Assembly: GCA_030568195.1 (NCBI GenBank)
Contig: JAJLTO010000005.1
Location: 806,001-870,000 of the forward strand
Direction of reading: 5' to 3'
DNA length: 64,000 bases
From: Dipodascopsis uninucleata var. uninucleata
Lineage: Eukaryota; Ascomycota; Lipomycetes; Lipomycetales; Lipomycetaceae
The position numbers and the translations under genes are program-made. The notes under the pieces were generated by a model. It searched no databases, was not told where the DNA came from, and saw nothing but the letters and a program-made list of their open reading frames with translations. Below, one piece after another: positions 45,363 through 55,141 of this stretch (the stretch's first letter is position 1; every line of letters begins with the position of its first letter).

Positions 45363-47078
45363 TCACTTCGCCCCAGGAGCAGCGGTAACAAAAGCAACAC
45401 CCTTCTGGATATTGGTGCTCAATCCCTTATAAGCAATCTCTAAAAGAGCCTTCTCATACTCAGAAACTCGAGGAAGGATGTTGATGATCTTGGTAGCACC
45501 GGACGGCTATAGATAATAGCTAAATGTTAGCATTCAGCAAAATTAAACAGGAGGAAGCAACCAAATCAAGATACGTACACCAAGCTCAACAGGAGCAGAG
45601 AAAAAGTCAAGTCCTGTAGCATCCTTAATGTGTTCACCTCCTGGAATTCCTGGAACATAAACGAAGGCGTTCTCAATAATGCCCTTTTCACCAGAAATGG
45701 CTTTCAAAATACTCTCAACAAATCTGAATCCAGCATGAGCCATACTCAAAGTAGCTGATCCTTTACCCTCCTTGGCCTGAACAACTTCGTCACCGCCAAA
45801 CTGAATTCTGTGAACGAGCTCCTTCAACTTGTCCTCAGCAATGCTGACCTCAGGCTCAGCCAAGCTGATCAGAGGAACGATAGTATCACCAGAATGACCA
45901 CCAATGACAGGGATCTTGTATTTCGTAGGATCAATTTCACCAACGACGGCAGCAGTGAAGGTCTCACTTCGGACGATATCCAGAGTAGTGACACCAAACA
46001 ACTTCGCTGGATTGAACACACCATAGCTTTTGAGAACTTCAGCTGCAATTGGGACAGTAGAGTTCACAGGATTGGAAATAACCAAGACGAATGCATTAGG
46101 TGCATACTGGGCTACACCTGTGATCAAGTCACGAACGATACCAGCATTGATGTTAAACAGATCTAGAACGTTTCAAGAAAGTCCGAGTAATTAGAATTCT
46201 GCAAACTGGAAATACTACTTATATTTACCCCACATGTACTTATTTATAAGCAGAGACAGAAAGTACGGAGAGCCGCTCAAATCAAGTCACGTGAAGATGA
46301 GAGTATAATACATCACGATGACCACCCCCAAAATAATCAAAATAGGATATGTACTAACCATCACGGGTCATTCCTGGCTTTCTGGGTATACCGGCAGGAA
46401 TAACGATAACATCAGCTCCCGTAAGAGCTTTCTTGAGTCCGTCATCAGCAGGCAGATAACCTGTGACTACAGCCTTAGTAGAAATATGGGAGAGATCAGA
46501 AGCAACACCAGGACTGTTGACGACATCGTAGAGAGCAAGTTCAGTAACGTATGGTGACTAGGGAAAGAAGAATCAATTAGTACCCACATCACAACTTCGC
46601 TCATTGAATTATCCATAGATAAAATTTTAATAATCAAATCATCGAATATTAGCAGCTAAAGTACTGATCCTTCTCAGCACCAATAATACTCTAGCACATC
46701 ACCTATTTAGGCGAGTCATCCAACGCGAATCAAAACCAGTTATCTTCAGCTATCCGCTCAACAACGTTCAGTTATAATGGTAGATGATGAATCCACGGAT
46801 GATTGCATAGATAGATTAACACTATCCGAGACTTACCAGCTTCAATAGAAGAGACAAAGGCTGTCCAATTCCTGATGATGCCAATATAGTTAGTTAGCTA
46901 TTCATTTTTATCATTCACACGAGAGACAACAATATAAAATCTATCATGTAGTCGAAGCACCCATCAGATTAGAGCGCGCTTTTTGCCTGCCGCATCTGTA
47001 ATGAATGCTAGGCTATGTAGCCTTGTTGATTATTATCTACATACCACCGCTAGCACCAGCAACAACTGCCTTAACCAT
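45363..47078 (-). CDS. MDH: malate dehydrogenase, without targeting peptide
   Basis: NAD-dependent malate/oxaloacetate interconversion. Five exons: 47078-47045 (34 nt), 46871-46837 (35 nt), 46557-46359, 46162-45579 and 45506-45363; introns are 173, 279, 196 and 72 nt; 331 residues. Reassembled text is [20 protein letters not shown], then [79 protein letters not shown] and [20 protein letters not shown]. The Rossmann glycines, substrate arginines ([10 protein letters not shown]) and the catalytic His (IGGHSGDT) are present. The start at 47078 gives no mitochondrial presequence, and the C-terminal TAAPGAK is not a peroxisomal signal. The cytosolic isoform is therefore the simplest reading. A short upstream exon with a presequence cannot be excluded. 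Confidence 0.95.
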
Positions 47079-48158
47079 ATCGAAGTATATAAAAGTGGTT
47101 TAATATAATAATCTATGTGTAGACAAATATAACTGAACAAATAATAGTACTCAAGCTCTATTATTTATTTCAAAATAGTAGGAATGATTCAAATATGGAA
47201 ATGGAAAGAAAAAATGATGTCTCTGTGACGACTTAAATATATTTATAACCAGGTGGTGGGGATCATATGCATATATGTACGTATATGTATGGAGATATAG
47301 CAGCTATTACGCTATTACACTTTCACTCACGCAGAAACAGGACCAAATAGCAATACAACTACTGGTTACACAACACCGCCGGCATAGTTTTTTTCTTTAG
47401 AGCGGGGTATACAACCCTAAAATAATTTACCCTGAACACCTTCGGCGCCGCACGAAGCTATTTATGGTTAGAGGCGGCAGTACCAGAGCAAGAGGTCACA
47501 GTTACTACGGATATCATTCGTCTGCCTAGGCGCACGAAAGGAAGCTAGCTATCCGACTTCACATATTAATGATGGCCCCGAGATTCTTGCCTTGCTCAAT
47601 ATAATATTCGTTGGCTCAGCAGACAAGCAGCTCCGTAAATTCTACCTTCAGCATTACAATGGACACTCAGAAGAATTCTGATGCTCGTATCTTCTTCTGA
47701 AGATAAAAGTAACATTTGTAGTACCGTTAATGCTCAGCAATTCCTCTACTAACCGCATAATGAATAAGAAGAACATATAAAACATAGAACGGGAGCAATA
47801 GGAAGGAACATTATTTGCCTAGACCCAGCTTGATCTTAGCAATAGTATGATTAAAGGTTACATTAGCGTCTTTAAACTGTTTTAGTTAATAACGATCATT
47901 AAAAGCCCTCTACTCAATCAGCTCCGAACAAATCATCTTATATTTTTTTTGAGTTGTCAATTCGGCACTCTACAGACAACTGTTTCTTATAAAGTGTCAG
48001 GGCTATCTTTGGGTATCCTATATATAAGATGATAGTTCTCTGCCATGCGTGAAGAAACATTGAACATGGCATTATGTGGAAATGAGATTATTGACAAAAT
48101 GAGAATAAACTATTAACACTACTCATACACCTATAAATTCGTCCTTTTTTCAGTCAAT
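47079..48158. other. intergenic region (MDH / eL28)
   Basis: 1.08 kb, MDH promoter plus eL28 terminator. No gene or repeat recognised. Confidence 0.45.
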
Positions 48159-48886
48159 TTAAGCAGTAGTAGCCTTCTTTCCTCTGACAGTCTTGGCAAA
48201 AGTCTTCTTCGACTTCTTAGATGCCAAGTAAGAGGAAGCGCGCTTGATGGCGTCAGTTCGTAAGTCATCACGATAGTTCTTGGTAGTACCAGCAATGGCC
48301 CTGTAAACAGCTCGGTTGGTCTTGTTTGGCTTGAAAGTAGTCTTGATGACGCTCTTGTTTGGGGTAGCGAAAGAGCCAATCTTCTTGGTAAGCAAGACAA
48401 CGGAACCATTCTCGAAAGCAACACCAACAGCCTTCTCGTTAGCAATGCCGGTGTACTTCGGGGAATGCTTTCCCGTCAAAGCAAACGGATCACGCGAGAG
48501 CTGAAGACCACCTTGAGTCTTTCGCTTAACGATGAAAGAAGACTGGTCGCGGGTTATTTCCCAGATCAAATCACTAATAATAAAATAAACCTCATTAGTA
48601 CGCTTCTCATTTTCAACCATAAAGCCCGTCATCCTCACAGCAAACACTCAATGGAACCAAAAAATTTTAAAATATTCAAAACGAATCTATGCGAAGCAAA
48701 TTGACATCTGATTGCACTTTGCGGTCAAAGAGCATTCCTAATGTAGTGCTCGTATTGGTGCAGCTCTCGTTACGCTCGGGTTCGACAATTTCACATTCCT
48801 TCATCACTAGCCAATTCTTTACATATCCCTCCCTCACTAAATCGTACACTATATTAAACAGATACTTACTTTGAAATCGAAGACAT
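48159..48886 (-). CDS. RPL28: 60S ribosomal protein eL28
   Basis: Two exons, 48886-48870 (17 nt) and 48573-48159, across a 296-nt intron; 143 residues. The join gives MSSISN-DLIWEITRDQSSFI, the standard eL28 start. The rest is diagnostic (VKRKTQGGLQLSRDPFALTG, KHSPKYTGIANEKAVGV, KTTFKPNKTNRAVYRAIA) and the C-terminus is Lys-rich. This is a component of the large ribosomal subunit; the family is absent from S. cerevisiae (whose 'RPL28' is uL15), so the symbol follows the eL28 naming. A tiny first exon followed by a long intron is common in fungal ribosomal-protein genes. The 3' part of the intron happens to be open in frame with exon 2. Confidence 0.96.
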
Positions 48887-49518
48887 TTTGACTATTCTTT
48901 TTAATGGAGTAATGCAAATTATCTACTACTATTAAATTAAGTAACGCAGTGCAAAACCATAAGTGGTATTCACATAAACGATGCTTCTGGTGTTGTTGTT
49001 ATCCCATATCAGGGCTTGCATTAGGGTATATATATAAAGCAGTCACATTCTTATAAATACATAGTTACGTGTTTATGCTGTATATGTCACAATAATTTGC
49101 TCTCTGTATCAGCCATATTCTGTGGCTGATTATGACATTAGTTAAACCTTATCCACAAAAGGACTCGTAGCGAAATGCATCGGCAGACTTTACTTGAACC
49201 TTCTTGCTCTGCCATTTACGTATAAGGCTTTAATGAAAGTATTTCAGGATATGGATATCTAATATCGCTTTCTGTTGAAATACATTCCACTCGTTTTATC
49301 GCGGAAATAGCTTTATTTACCCTTACAACAAGTTCCTCGCTGATATTAGTCCTTATAAAAGGTTTGTTCGCCTTCGAGGAGAACGGAAATCTAGTGCACT
49401 GTAACAAGGAGATCTGCAAGATCGAAGAAACAGTGACCGGGATTTGGAGCCGGAGGGATAAAAGTTAGGATTCTTAAAGCATTGCAGAGCACAAGCAGCA
49501 TCTTTAAAACAAGTCACT
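48887..49518. other. divergent promoter region (eL28 / UPF0357)
   Basis: 632 bp between two start codons. No recognisable element beyond general AT-richness. Confidence 0.45.
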
Positions 49519-50138
49519 ATGGAATATTTTAACATGTTCTCCTGGGCCATCTTTCTGGCCATATTCACAGCTACTGCCTTGTATGCTACAAGGAAGAAAT
49601 GGGGTACGTACTATTAAACTGATCTTGTGTTAAAATATAAGTGCCGAAATTTCAGCGAGCCTAGTTGTTTGCCATGCTTACTGAACGATTTTCTTTTGGA
49701 TTTTTAGAACCTTTTATTCGAGAGCATGTACCATTGTACGATCAACTTGTTGGAAGACATACAAATCTCCGAGGGCGGGATGGCGCTGGTTATTTAGTTG
49801 GATCAACTAATGGCGCTCTTCCAACAAACGTATCTCTATTACCGATAAGTGCCACTTCGGATCATTCAGTATACCCTGGTTTGAATAGCGATACTTTTCA
49901 GTCTGATCTGGCTAATGGACTTTCGTCAGATACTTTCTCGCTCCGTGAGAACATCTCGGCTGGGGATTCTCGTGCCGGCCTGCAGGATGATTCCAAGGCA
50001 GAGATTCAAACGATTATGCGTGAGCTGAATATCGGATTCGATGATGCTAGAGCCATTTATACACGGCGTGTAATGGAGCTTAATGGTGTTGGTCCTGATG
50101 GTCGTCCGCAGGATCCAAGAGCGGTGTTTTTCAGTTAG
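49519..50138 (+). CDS. UPF0357 (DUF2015) family membrane protein, YCL012C-like
   Basis: Two exons, 49519-49603 and 49708-50138; 104-nt intron; 171 residues. Exon 1 encodes a signal anchor (SWAIFLAIFTATALYATRKK); the join gives KKW-EPFIREHVPLYDQLVGR. The conserved C-terminal block is clear: NISAGDSRAGLQDDSKAEIQ, TIMRELNIGFDDARAIYTRR and NGVGPDGRPQDPRAVFFS, the 'DEARxIYT...N.IGPDGRPxDP' signature of this fungal family. The function is unknown. A middle region of about 50 residues (GSTNGALPTN...) is variable. Confidence 0.9.
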
Positions 50139-50881
50139 ATATTTACATTAACATCATATTCTGCAATGGTGGACAACACTTAAAGGCTGCTAGCATTTGG
50201 AACACTTCAGCTCCTTGTCCCCTCGTGAAAAAACTATTTATTCTTCTTAGATTTACTATCTTTACTTTCTATTTATCATTGATTTTGCAGAATTGGTGTT
50301 GTTTGGTGTTTCAGTCTATTATCGTTTCATGACTAGGTCGGTTTATACTTTTATACATCTATACTACTGTTGTCTTACTATTGTTTGATTCCAGGTCTCA
50401 CTGCACATATGGTCATCCGTTCATGGATAAATTAATGATTTCGATTCTTTTGTGTACAATACGGTTTAATAGAATCAAAATGAAAGGATTCATACCTACA
50501 CACCAGGTGACAGTACTTATATGCATGCTAATCAGTATTAATATTAACATATGTATACACGACAAGTAACATCGCATCATCAAAAATTATACAAAAATTT
50601 ATATCGTATATGTAATAAGAGTAACTAAAAATAAGAAACTACAATGTCCATATCAAAAACTCAAACACCAGAATCCAAATGACATGAAATTTTGTTTTAA
50701 AAATATGCTTAAAAGTACAGAAGCGAACGATACAAGTACAGTTCAGCATAATTAATCTAACGGACAGGTAAGTACTAACCAAGCTCTCAAAATAATGTAA
50801 TGGAAAATGATATGAAATCATGAGATGCAAACTACAACCAAAACCAAGATTTGAACCCTTCGATTTTGCATATCCACCTTT
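50139..50881. other. convergent 3' region (UPF0357 / PH-LRR)
   Basis: 743 bp between two stops, AT-rich. No gene. Confidence 0.45.
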
Positions 50882-53800
50882 TTAAACAATCACTCTTCCT
50901 CCGCCACTGACTTTTCGCCCCATTTGAGTGCATCCCTTTAAGCGCTCGAATGCCTTTCTGGATTTCTCTTTTTCTTCAGTCAAATTATCGTCAGAGCCAT
51001 CACTCGAAGATCGAGTATTAGCTGAAAGCCATTTAGCCAAACGAGAATATACCTTGTTCCACTCTCCTTCCAAAACTGAAAGTGTCTCTGATGCTTTTTC
51101 TTTCGCATCTAACTTTACAGCAAGTTCAGTTAGATGACCGTTCGAAGATTGTTTTCCGGACCCCTGACTAGAAGACCCTTTATGTGAATTTCCAGATCCT
51201 GATGGCGAACTTTTATAAAACGAAGTTAACGAAGATGAATTGCTCGATGCTGCTCTTCGCTGCTGAGAAAGAATCCTAATCTCTTCCTCTAATCTTCCAC
51301 ACATCTCCCGCAGATTCTTGAGCTGCTTTCTTTTATCAGTATTAGGGGGTGATATATATTTGATAACTCGATTACCAGACTCGACGACAGAATTGACAAT
51401 TGCAGTAAATCCCTGAAGATTAATATCGTTGTCATCTAGATAGATACGTCGCAAACTACGATTATCTCTGAGGGCCTGTGCAAGTAGCATAGCTCCATCA
51501 ACTGATAATTCATTTCCAGTAATATAAAGATCTTGCAAGCTCATATTTTCCGCGAGTCGCAGTAAAGCTTTGCCGATTCCGTGTCCGATACGAGCAACTT
51601 GTAGCTTAGAAGTCTCACCAGTCAAATTTAAGTATAGGAGAGATCTATTCGAAGCAAAAACTTCTCCTAGAATATCGCATGTGGTGGGAGAAGCATCGGC
51701 ATCTGGAATTAAAAGCAAAGATAAATCCAAATACGTAACTTGACATTCCGGTGACGCCAATACTTCAAAAAATGAGCATAACTGAGACTCTTTCGGAAAT
51801 TCAATTCTTGGCATTGAAATCTGTCGAACGTTAGATCGAAGAGAGCGAAAAGCATTCAAGAATTCATCGAAGCCAGACGCACATATTGAATTATCGCCAA
51901 TATAAGCCATGAAATCCGGGTGTCGTACAGTTGAACATTCATTGAGAGCTGATAAAATAGATCCTATATCCGCACCCGAAAGACCGCATGACTGAACAGA
52001 AAGCTGTACTAGTGAAGCAGACTTCGAAGATTTCAAGTATACACAAAGATGCTTCACTGAAACTGGGCGAAGTCTAGTGCCATCAAGAACAAGTTTCTTT
52101 AAGCGCATATTGGCAAGAGTATCTGACGAGAGCAGTGGATGATCTTCCGAAGTTGTAAGAAGCTTCCTTAAATATAGATATCTAAGATATTGAAAGCAAT
52201 AGACGCTATCATTCAATGCATGAACTGAAACACGACCTGGATTCTCAGAAATATCTAGTCCTTCCAGCGTGTTCTCGTGAACTTCTAAGGCTTGCAGTAG
52301 CAATGTCAGTTCACGCTCATATAAGCCACAACGAGCAATTTCCAGGTTTCTTAGATGAGCTGCACGTGTACTAGCAACATCAACGAGATAGTCAAAATCA
52401 TATAGATCAATGGGAATTCCAGAGAATACGAAAGAATCAACATTAGAAGTAGCTCGCTTCGCAACATGCATTAGGACATCAATGACGCCAGAGCCACGAT
52501 CGGCGACGTAAGGTTCGGGATGCTGTTCGCCAGAGTTGACTGAATGCTTTCCAATGTTTGAGATTGGTAAAGATTTCGGACGTACTGTACCATTGAGATC
52601 AAGCATACGCAGCGAAGTTGAACAGAGCATCAACAATTGCATTTCCAGCTTAAGAATCGAAAGATTTCGAACCGCGCGTGAAATACGGCGTCCGTTTGAT
52701 GTTCGCGTCTGATCAAGTTCAATCGCCCCATAAGGATCGACGATTTCCTGACAAGCAGCTAATGAAATTCCAGCGAATGAAATACCACCAAATGCCTCGT
52801 TCCAGCGTAAAGTTCTAAAAACACACAGCAATTCCATTAGAGTATACGAGGATTGTGAAGAAGGCAAAGAGGACGAGGGCGATGATGTTACAGAAGACGA
52901 TGTCAACGATGATTTGGAATCGCGTCTTGGTGGCAGAAGTTTGAAAATCAAACCATTATCCTCGTCCCAAGAAATATCATAGTCAATAGCAGAAATAGAC
53001 GCTGGGACGCCGAATGCAGCGCAATATGCAACTAGAGTCATATTGAACCCATTGATTCCATATGAAGATCCTGCAAGATCATTGAGAGGAGAGGATGCTA
53101 CTGATATCAACGGTTCGTCTTGCACATATTCAGGAACATCCATAGTTAAAGGATATTCTGTCCAGCAAGGTCGGAGGTGCTCTAATGATGAACGCATAGC
53201 CTGAATGATAAACTTAGCAGCATACGACGCGAACTGCAGAGAGTGTGTTGGCGCCAACGGCACTCGAAAGGTAAGATAAAACGTTGAATCTCTTGGAGAC
53301 ATTGCCAGGTGAACTAAACTCACGATGCCATGGCACGAAAGAACAGAAAGATTAGATGGTAACACAATGTTACTTGTAAAATCAACTGACGCCGCTAGTG
53401 GACTGGTGGATGCAAGACCAATAGACGTGGCTATAGAAGAGACTGAATGCTCGCTATTGTTACTACCAACTGAATTTACGCTAACATTACTCTGATGACT
53501 CGTAATGTCAATGGATAAAACATGAACCGAATAATGGCCTATCACCATATATGCATGAGTTGTGGAACTGGCAAGCTTACTAACATCTTCAGTGGAAGCC
53601 TTATGCGAGCCATGCTTTCCAGATCCGGGCCCGTACTGTGCGACGACACGGAAAACACGAAATACTGGTTCATAGTAATCTCGTCTAGACTGCAAATAGG
53701 TCCTCATAGTTTCAACCACATGATCCGATATTGTGTGCTCCGTAGCATTAGGAGAAATCGAATTATGAAGATGATAGAGCCAAGATTCAGCATCAGCTCG

Positions 53801-55141
53801 AGTTGCTAACTGCAATACAGTGACTTTAGGAACTCCAGCAGAATCGATAAAAACAATTTGAACATGCATTGGGCCCAGTTCAAATACAGCATATACATTC
53901 GAAAGTGAGCATATTAAATTATCTGAAAGAACAGGCGGTATTGTCGATGAAAGAGCTGGTGAAGGCACCGATGTTGATGAGGATGAAGCTGAGCTGGTAC
54001 TATTAAAAGTAGCACCATTCGATTGTAAAGAAGTACCGCTAGATGATAGATTCGTATTTGTAGACGAGAGCGAGGAAGCATTAGAAACATGACGCGTTAA
54101 GCCTAACGAAGGAAAAAATTCAACAGCCTTGGACCGATTTTTGAAGCGTAGCAAGTCAGTACGAGTTAAAACAACAAAATCCTTCTTCTTTCCTCGCAAG
54201 AGGCCAGTACTAGCTATAACTTCACCAGAAAATACAACTACACGGTCACCACTGAACCCATGACCAGTTGACTGTGCCGCAGCAGACTGATATTCTGAAG
54301 GCAATAGAGGCATTGCAGATCCTGCTTCTAGACTAGTAGTTAAACTTGATATGCCTGATCCAATAGACATTCCAGACTTGGCACCTAACGAAGCTCCACG
54401 TTGTAACTTGTTGCTACTAGAGATACCTTTGCCACTGTAAGAGCTACCTGTCGACGGCCTATGCTGCAGGCTATTGTGACGTGAGCTTTGTGGTGGATGA
54501 GAGTATTTATACGAGCCACTATTAGTTCTAGTGGCCGTTGAATTATAATTGCTTCTGCTGGAATCGACGTTGTGAGGGGTGTACTCTGTAACGACGTGAA
54601 AGCCCGGTAGAGACTTTGCCGAGATGCCTGAAGACGTACGCCGGTGACCGTAGCCACTCGAAACGGGCGAAGATTCTTGATAATAGTTATACGAAGCAGC
54701 TACTATATCCTCTGCAGAGATTTCGTGAGCAGAAGCATTACCATTACCGAAGCTTTTACTTTTAACTGGTGGCTTCTCCAGCAAAGCTGCAGAAACTAGT
54801 GATTCGTCTACGGTCTGGCCAGCTTGAGAGCCTTCAGCAGATACAGCAAAGTTATTTATAGATTGCGACTTCACGATGGTGTCTTGAGAAGATGTTCGGT
54901 GAGGACGGGGAGGTGACGAAGGAGACGAAGTCGGTGATGCACGCGATACTGAAGAGCCAGATGACCGTATTGCTAGTCGTGCAAAAGACAGTGGTGAAGG
55001 AGGACCGGCTGATCGCACATCGCTGCTACTGTCACTGCCTCCAGAAGCACCCGCAGTAGCACGCACATTTTGGTTACCTGCTGTGTTGCCACTGGTACTA
55101 TTCCCATTTAGACGCGAAAATAGTGAAGGAGCCATCACCAT
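50882..55141 (-). CDS. large PH-domain leucine-rich-repeat protein (CARMIL-like layout)
   Basis: 1419 residues in one intronless ORF. Residues 1-298 are disordered, Ser-rich and basic, with several RRxSS/RxxS phosphosite-like words. A PH-like domain spans about 299-462 (DRVVVFSGEVIASTGLLRGK ... FELGPMHVQIVFIDSAG ... ATRADAESWLYHLHNSI), split by a Ser/Thr/Asn insertion at about 351-405. A second folded region around 470-730 has no name I can give. From about 850 to 1270 are ribonuclease-inhibitor-type leucine-rich repeats (LEGLDISENPGRVSVHALND, LQDLYITGNELSVDGAMLLA, LRRIYLDDNDINLQGFTAIV). A coiled coil and basic tail close the protein. PH plus RI-type LRR plus C-terminal helix is the layout of CARMIL proteins, which regulate actin capping protein at membranes; no CPI motif was recognised, so this is architecture-level only. 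Confidence 0.85.
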   Translation of the reverse strand: MVMAPSLFSRLNGNSTSGNTAGNQNVRATAGASGGSDSSSDVRSAGPPSPLSFARLAIRSSGSSVSRASPTSSPSSPPRPHRTSSQDTIVKSQSINNFAVSAEGSQAGQTVDESLVSAALLEKPPVKSKSFGNGNASAHEISAEDIVAASYNYYQESSPVSSGYGHRRTSSGISAKSLPGFHVVTEYTPHNVDSSRSNYNSTATRTNSGSYKYSHPPQSSRHNSLQHRPSTGSSYSGKGISSSNKLQRGASLGAKSGMSIGSGISSLTTSLEAGSAMPLLPSEYQSAAAQSTGHGFSGDRVVVFSGEVIASTGLLRGKKKDFVVLTRTDLLRFKNRSKAVEFFPSLGLTRHVSNASSLSSTNTNLSSSGTSLQSNGATFNSTSSASSSSTSVPSPALSSTIPPVLSDNLICSLSNVYAVFELGPMHVQIVFIDSAGVPKVTVLQLATRADAESWLYHLHNSISPNATEHTISDHVVETMRTYLQSRRDYYEPVFRVFRVVAQYGPGSGKHGSHKASTEDVSKLASSTTHAYMVIGHYSVHVLSIDITSHQSNVSVNSVGSNNSEHSVSSIATSIGLASTSPLAASVDFTSNIVLPSNLSVLSCHGIVSLVHLAMSPRDSTFYLTFRVPLAPTHSLQFASYAAKFIIQAMRSSLEHLRPCWTEYPLTMDVPEYVQDEPLISVASSPLNDLAGSSYGINGFNMTLVAYCAAFGVPASISAIDYDISWDEDNGLIFKLLPPRRDSKSSLTSSSVTSSPSSSLPSSQSSYTLMELLCVFRTLRWNEAFGGISFAGISLAACQEIVDPYGAIELDQTRTSNGRRISRAVRNLSILKLEMQLLMLCSTSLRMLDLNGTVRPKSLPISNIGKHSVNSGEQHPEPYVADRGSGVIDVLMHVAKRATSNVDSFVFSGIPIDLYDFDYLVDVASTRAAHLRNLEIARCGLYERELTLLLQALEVHENTLEGLDISENPGRVSVHALNDSVYCFQYLRYLYLRKLLTTSEDHPLLSSDTLANMRLKKLVLDGTRLRPVSVKHLCVYLKSSKSASLVQLSVQSCGLSGADIGSILSALNECSTVRHPDFMAYIGDNSICASGFDEFLNAFRSLRSNVRQISMPRIEFPKESQLCSFFEVLASPECQVTYLDLSLLLIPDADASPTTCDILGEVFASNRSLLYLNLTGETSKLQVARIGHGIGKALLRLAENMSLQDLYITGNELSVDGAMLLAQALRDNRSLRRIYLDDNDINLQGFTAIVNSVVESGNRVIKYISPPNTDKRKQLKNLREMCGRLEEEIRILSQQRRAASSNSSSLTSFYKSSPSGSGNSHKGSSSQGSGKQSSNGHLTELAVKLDAKEKASETLSVLEGEWNKVYSRLAKWLSANTRSSSDGSDDNLTEEKEKSRKAFERLKGCTQMGRKVSGGGRVIV

